Below, in pieces: positions 1 through 7,523 of a DNA stretch of 64,000 bases. Source of the stretch: Achromobacter anxifer. Its GTDB lineage: Bacteria; Pseudomonadota; Gammaproteobacteria; Burkholderiales; Burkholderiaceae_B. A program made the translations under genes and the position numbers. The DNA lies in contig NZ_CAHLAR010000005.1 in assembly GCF_903652925.1 (NCBI RefSeq), forward strand, positions 124,001 to 188,000. The letters run 5' to 3'. Under the pieces are notes generated by a model, which saw nothing but the letters and a program-made list of their open reading frames with translations, did no database searches and was not told the DNA's origin. Each line of letters starts with the position of its first letter. Positions within the stretch are counted from its first letter, which is position 1.

Positions 1-2535
1 GACTTCGACGACGAGAACAAGCTGATCTACCTGACCTCAGCCGACACGTTCCGCGTGGGGTTCATGTTGGGTTTCGCGCCGCTGCTGGTCGCAGGCACGG
101 ATATCGAGAGCCAGCTCGAGGCCGTGCTGATCAACTGCCCGCCAGAAACCGTGGTGCAGGTCGGTGTGCTGTCGTCAAGCCAGACGCAGCACACGCTGGA
201 TGCCTGGCTCCACGCCCGGTTGCACCAGAACCGCCACGCCAACCTGGCTGAGCTGGCGCTGCGCCGGGCTGAATTCTTCACCGCAGCATCCCAGCACGAC
301 GGATCCCTGACCTACGGCGGCACCAACTTCCAGCCCCGCAAGTTCTTCTACTACATCTCGGTGTCTCTGCCTTTCAACGGCGCGCCGGACGACGAAAACG
401 CGATGGAAATCTTCCTGAAGGGCGTTCTCGGCCTGCGCGCTACGCTGGAAGGTGGTTTGAAGGGCGCCTCGATTCAAAGCCAGGTGCTGGACCGTCCCGC
501 GTTCGAGATGCTCATGAATGAGCTCCTGAATGCACAGCTCACCCCGGAGCAACGCCGCGAACGCGCCAATTCGGGCATGCCGCTGCCAGGTTGCCTGGTC
601 GAGCGCGACGCTCGCATTTCGGTCAATCCCGATGGCACGATCCTGTTCTCCTCGCAAAAGGATGGCGCGAGCGACATCGTGGCTACGGTCCTGACGATGG
701 ACGCTCCTCCTGTCGAGGGCTGGCTGCCAAACACATCGAAGCTGCTGGGCCACCCACTTTCCCGCGACGACCGCATCAATTGCCCGTTCTGGATGCACAC
801 GACCATCGTGGTGCAGCACGCCGAAAAGGCCAAGGACCGCATCACCATGAAGTTGGGCTCGCTCAACAAGCAGATGATGTCCGAGAGCCCCTGGTATCGG
901 TCGATGATGGGCCACCTGTACACGCAGAAAGATGAGCTGGACGGGCTGATGGAAGCGGCTCGTCACGGGCATGCACCGATGCGCGTCTGGTCTGGTGTGG
1001 TGCTCTACAACGCGCCTGAGCGCTCCAAGCGCGAAACCGAGTACGTGGCCAACCTGTGGCGTAAGGCGGGCTTCCGCTGCTCGCCTGAGCGCTACATCTC
1101 CCTGCCGGTCTTCCTCGCAGGCCTGCCTCTGATGTACGACCCAGCGACGGACCAGCCCGGTCGTGGCTTGCAACGCGCCAACAGCGTCAATTCCTTCAAT
1201 GCTGCGACCCTGATGCACGTGCAGGGCGACTGGAATGGCAGCGCTCCGCACCGCGGCGGCCCACTCCTGATTTCGCGGCGTGGGCAGTTGGCCTCGATCG
1301 ACCTGTTCGACTCCTCGACGAACTACAACTTCGTCGTCATCGCTCAGTCGGGCTCTGGCAAGTCGTTCTTCGCCAACGAGATCGCCGGCGACCTCCTGTC
1401 GCGAAACGGAATGGTGCGCATCTTCGACGTGGGCCGCTCCTACAAGCGCTTCGCGCAGGAGAACAAAGGAACGGTTCTCGAATTCAGCGCCGATCATCCA
1501 GTGTCGCTCAACCCGTTCTCTGGCATCACAAAGCACGCGGACCTTTTCGAGCTGATGCCGATGCTCAAGTCGCTGATCCGGCAGATGACCTATCCGCTGA
1601 CAGACGATGAACGCTTCGAAGCCGAGTACAACTGGCAGTACGCTGCCATTGAAAAGGCGATCACGGCGGCCTGGGAAGATGCGCGCGAAAACACCGGCCT
1701 CAAGGACGTCTACCTCTGGATGGACGACCAGGACGATCCCCGCTACAAGGACCTGGCGTTCCAGCTGCACTCCTACGCGGTGGGGCGCTACGCGGCCTGG
1801 TTCAACGGTCCGCGTCAGGTTCAGCTCGACAACGACCTGATCATCGTAGAGCTGGAAGACCTCGAGGTCGACCCCGACCTCCAGGCCGTAGTCATGACCC
1901 TGATGATCCACCAGATCACCAAGGACATGTACCTCTCGGACCCCGAGCGCAAGCGTCCCAAGCTGCTGATGGTTGACGAAGGCTGGCGCCTGCTGGGCGA
2001 CAAGCAATCCGGCGGCTTCATCGCCAAGGCCTTCCGTACCGTGCGTAAGTACCGCGGCAGTGCCGGCGCGATCACGCAGTCCTACTCGGACTTCGCGGCT
2101 TCCGACGCGGCCCGCGCCGCGCTGGAAAACGCCACCTGGAGTTTCGTGCTCAAGCAGAAGCCCGAGTCGATCGACCTGGCCGTCAGCAAGAAGTGGATCC
2201 CCGAGGACGAAACGCTCATCGGGATGCTCAAGACCGTCAACTCCGACGGCGCTCAGGGCTTTTCTGAGATCTTCGTGCGCGGAGAGGGCGGTCAAGGGGT
2301 ATACCGGTTCGTCACTGACCGGCACTCGTACTGGATGTACACGACCAACCCGACCGACCTCGAACGGCTGGCCGCTACCCAGCGGGCACACCAGTGCGAT
2401 CTGATCGCAGCAGTCGATATCCTGGCCCGCGAGGACTACATCCAGCGCCGCCATTCCTTCCGCCCCAAGGAAGGGAGCCTGCTTCGCGATCTCATTGAGA
2501 ACCAGGAACAAGCCGCACTGGCCGAAGCCGCCTGA
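1..2535 (+). CDS. traC: TraC, F-type T4SS assembly ATPase (5' end outside window)
   Basis: VirB4/TraC-family ATPase that sits at the inner membrane and powers assembly of the conjugative pilus and mating channel. The frame is open at base 1, so the N-terminus is missing; 844 codons are visible. Walker A is VVIAQSGSGKSFF near base 1350 and Walker B is KLLMVDEGWRLL near base 1965, followed by a conserved C-terminal region (FRTVRKYRGSAGAITQS). The order TraC, TrbI-like, S26 peptidase fits F/MobH-type transfer operons. It ends in TGA and is followed at once by a 12-bp stem-loop, so it is probably the last gene of a transcript entering from the left. Confidence 0.95.
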   Translation, partial: DFDDENKLIYLTSADTFRVGFMLGFAPLLVAGTDIESQLEAVLINCPPETVVQVGVLSSSQTQHTLDAWLHARLHQNRHANLAELALRRAEFFTAASQHDGSLTYGGTNFQPRKFFYYISVSLPFNGAPDDENAMEIFLKGVLGLRATLEGGLKGASIQSQVLDRPAFEMLMNELLNAQLTPEQRRERANSGMPLPGCLVERDARISVNPDGTILFSSQKDGASDIVATVLTMDAPPVEGWLPNTSKLLGHPLSRDDRINCPFWMHTTIVVQHAEKAKDRITMKLGSLNKQMMSESPWYRSMMGHLYTQKDELDGLMEAARHGHAPMRVWSGVVLYNAPERSKRETEYVANLWRKAGFRCSPERYISLPVFLAGLPLMYDPATDQPGRGLQRANSVNSFNAATLMHVQGDWNGSAPHRGGPLLISRRGQLASIDLFDSSTNYNFVVIAQSGSGKSFFANEIAGDLLSRNGMVRIFDVGRSYKRFAQENKGTVLEFSADHPVSLNPFSGITKHADLFELMPMLKSLIRQMTYPLTDDERFEAEYNWQYAAIEKAITAAWEDARENTGLKDVYLWMDDQDDPRYKDLAFQLHSYAVGRYAAWFNGPRQVQLDNDLIIVELEDLEVDPDLQAVVMTLMIHQITKDMYLSDPERKRPKLLMVDEGWRLLGDKQSGGFIAKAFRTVRKYRGSAGAITQSYSDFAASDAARAALENATWSFVLKQKPESIDLAVSKKWIPEDETLIGMLKTVNSDGAQGFSEIFVRGEGGQGVYRFVTDRHSYWMYTTNPTDLERLAATQRAHQCDLIAAVDILAREDYIQRRHSFRPKEGSLLRDLIENQEQAALAEAA

Positions 2536-2551
2536 CGCTGTCGCCGATAAC

Positions 2552-2579
2552 TCAAACGCCTCGTCTACGAGGCGTTTGA
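2552..2579. terminator. 12-bp perfect stem-loop after traC
   Basis: Arms TCAAACGCCTCG and CGAGGCGTTTGA enclose a TCTA loop, followed by a short T-rich stretch (CACGTTTTG). It probably ends traC transcription. The next promoter begins about 12 bases later. Confidence 0.7.
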
Positions 2580-2591
2580 CACGTTTTGCAT

Positions 2592-2597
2592 TATACT
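2592..2597 (+). promoter_or_regulatory. -10-like TATACT ahead of trbI-like gene
   Basis: GCATTATACTACC resembles the TATACTAC boxes at 4319, 19309 and 32326. It lies 29 bases before the ATG at 2626. No good -35 hexamer is seen at 16-18 bp, so activation or an unusual sigma contact is possible. Confidence 0.5.
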
Positions 2598-2625
2598 ACC
2601 CCTCAAAAGTCAACCGAGCACACCC

Positions 2626-3282
2626 ATGGATCAATCCACCGAACCTCACGCGACCGCTCAGGCCGCTGAGCCGTCCACCGATCATCCCGAAGCGCTCACG
2701 CCCGCGCCGTCCGGCATCTTTACCAAGATGGGATCCTGGATTGCTCATCCACGTGCCCCATTCGTCTTCCTCGGCGTGGCGGTCGCCGGCGTCATCGCCT
2801 ATTTCGGTGTTTCGCATTACCGACCACCCGGGGGTGGCTTCTCGTTCGGCGGCCATTCGATCGTCCTCTTCGACCCCGTGAAGTTTTCCAACGCGCAGCG
2901 CGCGGCCGTCAGCGTCCTGCAATCCACCCGAGACGCGGATCTCGCGCTGACCATGACGCAGGTGGCCAAGCGAGCCGAATCTGTGATCGAGGAAGAGGCC
3001 GGCGGCGCGCTGGTGCTGGTCAAGCAGACCGTCGTGATCCCCGGCGATATTCCGGACATCACCGACGCCGTACTTCTGCGGTTCGGCCTGCCAACCAACG
3101 TACCGACCGTCACCGTCAAGCCAGGCGAAGCCGCCGAGGCGCTCGAGTACATGGCGCCCACCGACAGCACCTTCTCCAACGGCAAGCTCCGCGAGGACTA
3201 TCTGCTCCAGCTGGGCGAGCGCAATGCCCGTATTGCCGACCAAAATGAATCTCGCGAGAGTCAGTCCAACGTACTCCCATGA
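2626..3282 (+). CDS. trbI: TrbI-like conjugal transfer protein
   Basis: Probable TrbI-family inner-membrane protein of the F-type system, implicated in pilus extension and retraction. It has 218 aa. A proline- and acid-rich cytoplasmic start is followed by one membrane segment at about residues 45-63 (FVFLGVAVAGVIAYFGVSHY), then a periplasmic domain beginning with HSIVLFDP. F TrbI is shorter (about 128 aa) but has the same layout and the same place between traC and the traF/traW block. The stop overlaps the next start (ATGA), so the two are translationally coupled. Assignment rests on layout and position more than on strong motifs. Confidence 0.6.
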   Translation: MDQSTEPHATAQAAEPSTDHPEALTPAPSGIFTKMGSWIAHPRAPFVFLGVAVAGVIAYFGVSHYRPPGGGFSFGGHSIVLFDPVKFSNAQRAAVSVLQSTRDADLALTMTQVAKRAESVIEEEAGGALVLVKQTVVIPGDIPDITDAVLLRFGLPTNVPTVTVKPGEAAEALEYMAPTDSTFSNGKLREDYLLQLGERNARIADQNESRESQSNVLP

Positions 3283-3941
3283 GCATGAGCAACACCAACA
3301 CCGGCGCCCCAGCGTCCTGGCGCGAGAACCTGCGCAACGTCCAACGCTGGCGGCAGGCATTGCAACGCATGTTTTTCTGGATGGCTGGCGCCTTCGTCGT
3401 ATTTGTGGCACTCGGGCGCGTGATCCCCGGAGAGCTGATCTTTGTGGTGACGGACTCCATTCCCCGGGGCGTCTACTGGCAAGACCCGCGCCCGTTCGAA
3501 GTCCAGCGGCATCAGTACGTGACCTTCAACTTCACGCCACCCCAGCCGTGGATCGCCGAGCGCTACGCCCGAGAAGCAGACTCCCGCCGGCACACGAAGA
3601 CCATCGGTGCTGTGGCTGGGGATCTGATCGTTGCCGATGCGGAGCAGAACTACTTTGCCTGCGTGAAGCTCGACCCGCGCGACGTAACCGCCCCGATCCC
3701 GTCGGCGAGCGCCGTGACCCGCGCAGGCATGCAATGCAGCTCTATCGGGAGGCCGAGTGCTTTCGATAGCGCCAACCGGCCCATGACTGGTTGGCTGGCG
3801 GCTGATGCCGAATACGAGCTCAAGGCGGGGGAGGTGTGGATCTACGGCCCCAACATCCGCAGCCTCGACTCCCGCTACTACGGTCCGTTGCCGATGACAA
3901 ACATCCAGGCCCACGCCACGCCGATCTATCAGATCAAATAA
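3279..3941 (+). CDS. traF: S26 family conjugal transfer peptidase (TrhF/TraF type)
   Basis: Membrane-bound S26 signal-peptidase-like enzyme; relatives process or cyclise the pilin or mature other transfer proteins. One N-terminal membrane segment (FFWMAGAFVVFVALGRVIP) is followed by the catalytic serine context TDSIPRGVYW and the lysine context KTIGAVAGDLI; the C-terminal GEVWIYGPNIRSLDSRYYGP is typical of the family. It has 220 aa. It overlaps the trbI-like gene by 4 bp. In SXT/R27-type systems this gene also follows traC. Note that the later thioredoxin-like gene is also called TraF in F nomenclature. Confidence 0.85.
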   Translation: MSMSNTNTGAPASWRENLRNVQRWRQALQRMFFWMAGAFVVFVALGRVIPGELIFVVTDSIPRGVYWQDPRPFEVQRHQYVTFNFTPPQPWIAERYAREADSRRHTKTIGAVAGDLIVADAEQNYFACVKLDPRDVTAPIPSASAVTRAGMQCSSIGRPSAFDSANRPMTGWLAADAEYELKAGEVWIYGPNIRSLDSRYYGPLPMTNIQAHATPIYQIK

Positions 3942-3944
3942 TCG

Positions 3945-3974
3945 CTATACAGGGGTATCTTTGGAGATACCCCT
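3945..3974 (+). promoter_or_regulatory. CTATAC promoter with perfect hairpin up to the start codon
   Basis: CTATAC lies at 3945-3950. Directly downstream, AGGGGTATCT (3951-3960) and AGATACCCCT (3965-3974) form a perfect 10-bp stem with a TTGG loop that ends one base before the ATG at 3975. There is no separate ribosome site. The palindrome could be a DNA operator or an RNA hairpin that blocks initiation. Confidence 0.55.
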
Positions 3975-4259
3975 ATGGCTGAACCCACCCAAGACACCCC
4001 TCGCAAGGGGATGCCCACCGAGCGGATGATCACGGCGGCCGTTACCGCGGCTGCCCGGCACAACGTCCCTTTGCCGTCGGACTACGACCGCAATTTCGAC
4101 ATCTGCAAGTCCTTCCTGGACGAATATCTGTCTCGGCCCACCCCCAAGGCGATTGCCTTCGCGCAAAAGATCGCCGACGAGAAGGGCCTCGACTTGCCGC
4201 CTGCGGTCCTGGTCAGCGGAAAAGAATTGTCAGCCTGGATCGACGCCAACCGGGCCTAG
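3975..4259 (+). CDS. Small protein with topoisomerase III C-terminal-like helical motif
   Basis: 94-aa soluble protein, not firmly recognised. Its C-terminal half (PTPKAIAFAQKIADEKGLDL, then PPAVLVSG and SAWIDAN) resembles the short helical segment found at the C-terminus of plasmid topoisomerase III proteins, which suggests a nucleic-acid-associated role. It has its own promoter and hairpin leader and is followed by an intrinsic terminator, so it is monocistronic within the tra region. Function is unknown. Confidence 0.7.
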   Translation: MAEPTQDTPRKGMPTERMITAAVTAAARHNVPLPSDYDRNFDICKSFLDEYLSRPTPKAIAFAQKIADEKGLDLPPAVLVSGKELSAWIDANRA

Positions 4260-4281
4260 AGAGGTTGCTCTTCGAAAAGCG

Positions 4282-4305
4282 AAAGCCCGCTTTAGTGGGC
4301 TTTTT
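4282..4305 (+). terminator. Intrinsic terminator
   Basis: AAAGCCC...GGGCTTTTT stem with T-tract, 23 bases after the stop of the 94-aa gene. Confidence 0.8.
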
Positions 4306-4318
4306 GCTGTTTCTGAGA

Positions 4319-4324
4319 TATACT
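4319..4324 (+). promoter_or_regulatory. TATACT -10 ahead of traF (thioredoxin-like)
   Basis: GTTTCTGAGATATACTAC is close to the boxes before recJ (30060), the SPFH gene (19309) and rdgC (32326). It starts immediately after the terminator. Confidence 0.5.
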
Positions 4325-4388
4325 ACAATCCTCTCATCACGTGCCTGAGTGCCCGTGATTCGTGATCACTCGTTTCGGCTCCAAGCAC

Positions 4389-5522
4389 ATGCCCCAGCCT
4401 GTATCTCTCTTTGCGCGCCTCGGCTGCGCGGCCGCGCTTGCCGCGTGCTCCGTCCTCCCCGCCTTTGCTCAATCCAACGATGGACCTGCGGCGCCAGGAA
4501 GTGAGCTCCATACAAAACCGGCCCGCCAAGGCTGGTTCTGGTATCTGGATCCCAAGAAGGCGGAACCCAAGCCGGAGCCACCGCCCCCGGCCGTCAAGCC
4601 AAAGGAGCCACCGAAGCCTGATCCGGGCCCGGTGGTCGTTGTGCCCAAGAAGGCGGAAAAGCCCAAGCCAATGACCGAGGAAGAGAAGGAAAAGCTCTGC
4701 AAGGAAAAGGACACCTGGCGGCACGATTGCGGCTTCATTGACCCGGGGGCGGACTTCGAATTTCAGGCCAAGCAGCGCGACGAACTGCTCCAGATGATGA
4801 GCCTGACCCCAGACAATCCGAAAGCAGTGGAGGCCGCCCAGCAATACATGAAATGGGTGGTCGGCAAAGCCTCGGCTGCTGCCAACATGTGGTACTTCAA
4901 CATGGTCCAGAACCCCGACCTGGACCCAACCGTGAAGAATCCGATTTCCGAGGTTGGCATCGCGCTGGCTACTCGGGTCACGCAGGCCAGCCAGACTGAA
5001 TACTTCAAGTTGATCAAGGACGAGGGTGGTGTCCTGTTCTTCTTCAGCCGCAACGATTGCAGTTACTGCCATGATCAGGCGCCGTACGCCCAGCGTGTGG
5101 CCCACACGATGGGATTGCAGCTGATCAACATCCCCCTGGATGGCGCGTGCTTGCCAGGGTTCGAGGGCGACAACTGCGGCGACAACATCAAGCCCGAGCA
5201 GGCGGCGATCCTGGACGTCAAGATCGTGCCGGCGATCTACCTGTACGTACCCTCGAACACCTGGATCCGCCTGGGGACCGGGGTGGTGGCTGACAACCAG
5301 ATCCTGGCAAATACCGTCAACTTTTTCTCAGCCTACCGTGCCGCCATGATCCAGGGCCTGGACAACGGCGAAGGCTCGCGCCCGTCGGTTTCGTTCGACC
5401 CGAAATTCAACCCACGCCCGACAGGCACCGCATCTGCGAATGGGACAAGTGCCGCCAACGGACCTGATCAGCGCCGCCTCATGGAGCTGCTCGGATATGA
5501 CGCGAGCACACGCGCGAAGTGA
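4389..5522 (+). CDS. traF: TraF, periplasmic thioredoxin-like pilus assembly protein
   Basis: F-type TraF, a periplasmic protein needed for pilus assembly and often linked to disulfide handling of TraH, TraN and TraU. The ATG at 4389 is preferred over a GTG at 4362 because it begins a clean signal peptide (SLFARLGCAAALAACSVLPA, then FAQ). A proline/lysine-rich linker follows at about residues 40-100. The thioredoxin-like domain holds FFFSRNDCSYCHDQAP, a CxxC, so a redox role is plausible here (F TraF itself lacks it). It has 377 aa. traH follows after a separate promoter-like CTATAC. Confidence 0.9.
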   Translation: MPQPVSLFARLGCAAALAACSVLPAFAQSNDGPAAPGSELHTKPARQGWFWYLDPKKAEPKPEPPPPAVKPKEPPKPDPGPVVVVPKKAEKPKPMTEEEKEKLCKEKDTWRHDCGFIDPGADFEFQAKQRDELLQMMSLTPDNPKAVEAAQQYMKWVVGKASAAANMWYFNMVQNPDLDPTVKNPISEVGIALATRVTQASQTEYFKLIKDEGGVLFFFSRNDCSYCHDQAPYAQRVAHTMGLQLINIPLDGACLPGFEGDNCGDNIKPEQAAILDVKIVPAIYLYVPSNTWIRLGTGVVADNQILANTVNFFSAYRAAMIQGLDNGEGSRPSVSFDPKFNPRPTGTASANGTSAANGPDQRRLMELLGYDASTRAK

Positions 5523-5582
5523 AGCATCACCATTAAAAATGCCAAATGCCTACTTAACCACTATCTGAGGATAGGGTCCTTC

Positions 5583-5588
5583 CTATAC
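5583..5588 (+). promoter_or_regulatory. CTATAC box ahead of traH
   Basis: CTATACTCGTAACTATTC lies 31 bases before the traH ATG; the ribosome site ACGAGGAATTGCC follows. Confidence 0.5.
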
Positions 5589-5613
5589 TCGTAACTATTC
5601 ACGAGGAATTGCC

Positions 5614-7476
5614 ATGCGTAAAGCGCTCCTTTCCATTTTTTCGCTGTTCGCGGCAGCGACGATGCTGTTTTCGTCAATGACCGCGAATGCCGCGGGACCC
5701 AGTCCCACCGCAGCCAACATCTTTAAGTCGATCGGCGGGACTGCCACGATCGACTCTGGTGGCGCGATCCATTCGCAAGCTCGCTCGATCTATAGCCTCG
5801 GTGGAGGCCAGGTGTCGTTCCAGGGCAAGAAGGTCTCACTGTTGTCGGCAGACCCTCCATCCTTCTCCGCGGGTTGCTCCGGGATCTCGTGGCACTTTGG
5901 TGGTTTCGCCTTCATTTCGTTGGACGAAATCCGCCAGCTCGTGGAAGCAGTCGCTCAGGCGTCGCTCGGGGTGGCTGTTGACTTGGCCATGCAGACCCTG
6001 TGCCCGCAGTGCTATGCCGTCATGGCAAAGCTGCGTGACATTGCCAATCAGATGCGTAATGCAGGCGCGGATGCGTGTGCTGTCGCCCAGAACCTGACCC
6101 GCTCCGCTTTCGCTTCGTTCGGACTGCTCCCCGCCGCCGGCCGCAAGTCGGATTGCTCAAAGTACGCTGCCGAGGACGGCAAGACCAGCAGCTGGATGGA
6201 TGGTGTCGCCGGATCGACCTGCCGCCTGCTGTCCGATGCGGAAACTGCACTGAACAAGGTCGGTGACTCCGTGAACGACTTCCTGTCCAATGGCAACAAA
6301 TCCAACACCAAGACGCCGTCGGCCGAGCAGCTCGAACTGACCGGCAACGTCACGTACCAGGCGCTGACGTCGCTTGGCTACGAGGACGGCTTCATCAAGG
6401 ACATGCTGCTGTCCACCATCGGCATGACCGTCATGTACGCGAAGCCTGGCACCAGCTGCCAGCAGGCGTTCGGCAACATCCAGGCCACGACGGCGGCGGA
6501 TTACGCATTCAACGATCCTACGGGCTCCAACTTGATCGGAGCTCAAGACCCGAACGCGCCAAAAACGCCGCAGGATGGCAGCAGTGCCCCGTCGAAAAAT
6601 CCGACAGGGGGCGCCAGCACCTCTAACACGGTCTGCTATGCGCCGCCGATCATCACCGGCATGGACAATCTCGCTGAGAAGCTGATCTGTGGCTTCGAGC
6701 CTCAAAAGGAAGGTTTGCGTTATGCACGCACCTACTATGGGCCGAACGATGCCGACGCACTGGCCAAGCTGAAATCGACTTCTCTGGGCGCGACTTGCCT
6801 GGGTAAGGCGTCGAACAAAGCATCCGAAGATCCGATGATGTATTCGTGCCGCGGAAACAAGGTGAAGCAAGGTAATGGCACGGACACCACCATGGACTGC
6901 ACGAAGCCTGAGATGAAGCGTGCGTCGCAGATGCTCTACGACTCTGCGACCGGTGATCTCTCCTACAACGGCTACACCGGATTGGCCTGGATGGTTGGCG
7001 ATGCGCTGTCGCGAGGCGTGGTGAAGGTTCGCGAGAACCAGCCGCTTGATAGCGACACGATCGCGATCCTGAACGGATCAGGCTACCCCCTGTACCGCAT
7101 TCTGAACATGGCCGCCGTGTACCCTGGCTCGGCTCAGGAACTGCTGGAAATCTATACCGTGACGATCGCAACACACTATGCGATTGACACGATGACAAAG
7201 GTCGCTCGATTGGGCGCTCAGCCTGTGATCGATCTGCGAATCAGTCGCGCCTTGCGCCCTGAGAGCATGTCCGTCATCCGGGAGCAGATCATGCAAATGG
7301 TCAAGGACGGCCAGGAGCGGAAGTCGCAGGCACTGTCGCGCCTGGCTGAGAAGCGCACGCTGGTCGACCACATCGTCCAGGTCAACCGCGCCATCCAAGC
7401 CGAAGTGATCTCGCAAGGCCTCAACGGCAACGCCGACCTGGCCGTGAGCATCAAGCGGCAAGCGAGCGGCAATTGA
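5614..7476 (+). CDS. traH: TraH, conjugative pilus assembly protein
   Basis: Exported F-type TraH, which acts with TraF and TraW in the periplasm/outer membrane for pilus assembly. It has a signal peptide (ALLSIFSLFAAATMLFSSM... ending TANA). The hallmark region CSGISWHFGGFAFISLDEI follows at about residues 88-106, and LCPQCYAVMAKL matches the conserved CPQC motif. It has 620 aa, longer than F TraH (about 458), with a serine/glycine/proline-rich insertion near residue 310-345. traG follows 47 bases downstream. Confidence 0.93.
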   Translation: MRKALLSIFSLFAAATMLFSSMTANAAGPSPTAANIFKSIGGTATIDSGGAIHSQARSIYSLGGGQVSFQGKKVSLLSADPPSFSAGCSGISWHFGGFAFISLDEIRQLVEAVAQASLGVAVDLAMQTLCPQCYAVMAKLRDIANQMRNAGADACAVAQNLTRSAFASFGLLPAAGRKSDCSKYAAEDGKTSSWMDGVAGSTCRLLSDAETALNKVGDSVNDFLSNGNKSNTKTPSAEQLELTGNVTYQALTSLGYEDGFIKDMLLSTIGMTVMYAKPGTSCQQAFGNIQATTAADYAFNDPTGSNLIGAQDPNAPKTPQDGSSAPSKNPTGGASTSNTVCYAPPIITGMDNLAEKLICGFEPQKEGLRYARTYYGPNDADALAKLKSTSLGATCLGKASNKASEDPMMYSCRGNKVKQGNGTDTTMDCTKPEMKRASQMLYDSATGDLSYNGYTGLAWMVGDALSRGVVKVRENQPLDSDTIAILNGSGYPLYRILNMAAVYPGSAQELLEIYTVTIATHYAIDTMTKVARLGAQPVIDLRISRALRPESMSVIREQIMQMVKDGQERKSQALSRLAEKRTLVDHIVQVNRAIQAEVISQGLNGNADLAVSIKRQASGN

Positions 7477-7523
7477 TGACCCGCGTGCAAAGCAACAACA
7501 TCCAAAACACTGAGCAGTAACCC

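Noticed and set aside
175-2511. A 778-codon open frame antisense to traC
   Set aside because: Overlaps traC fully; long antisense frames are expected in GC-rich genes, and no family motif is seen.
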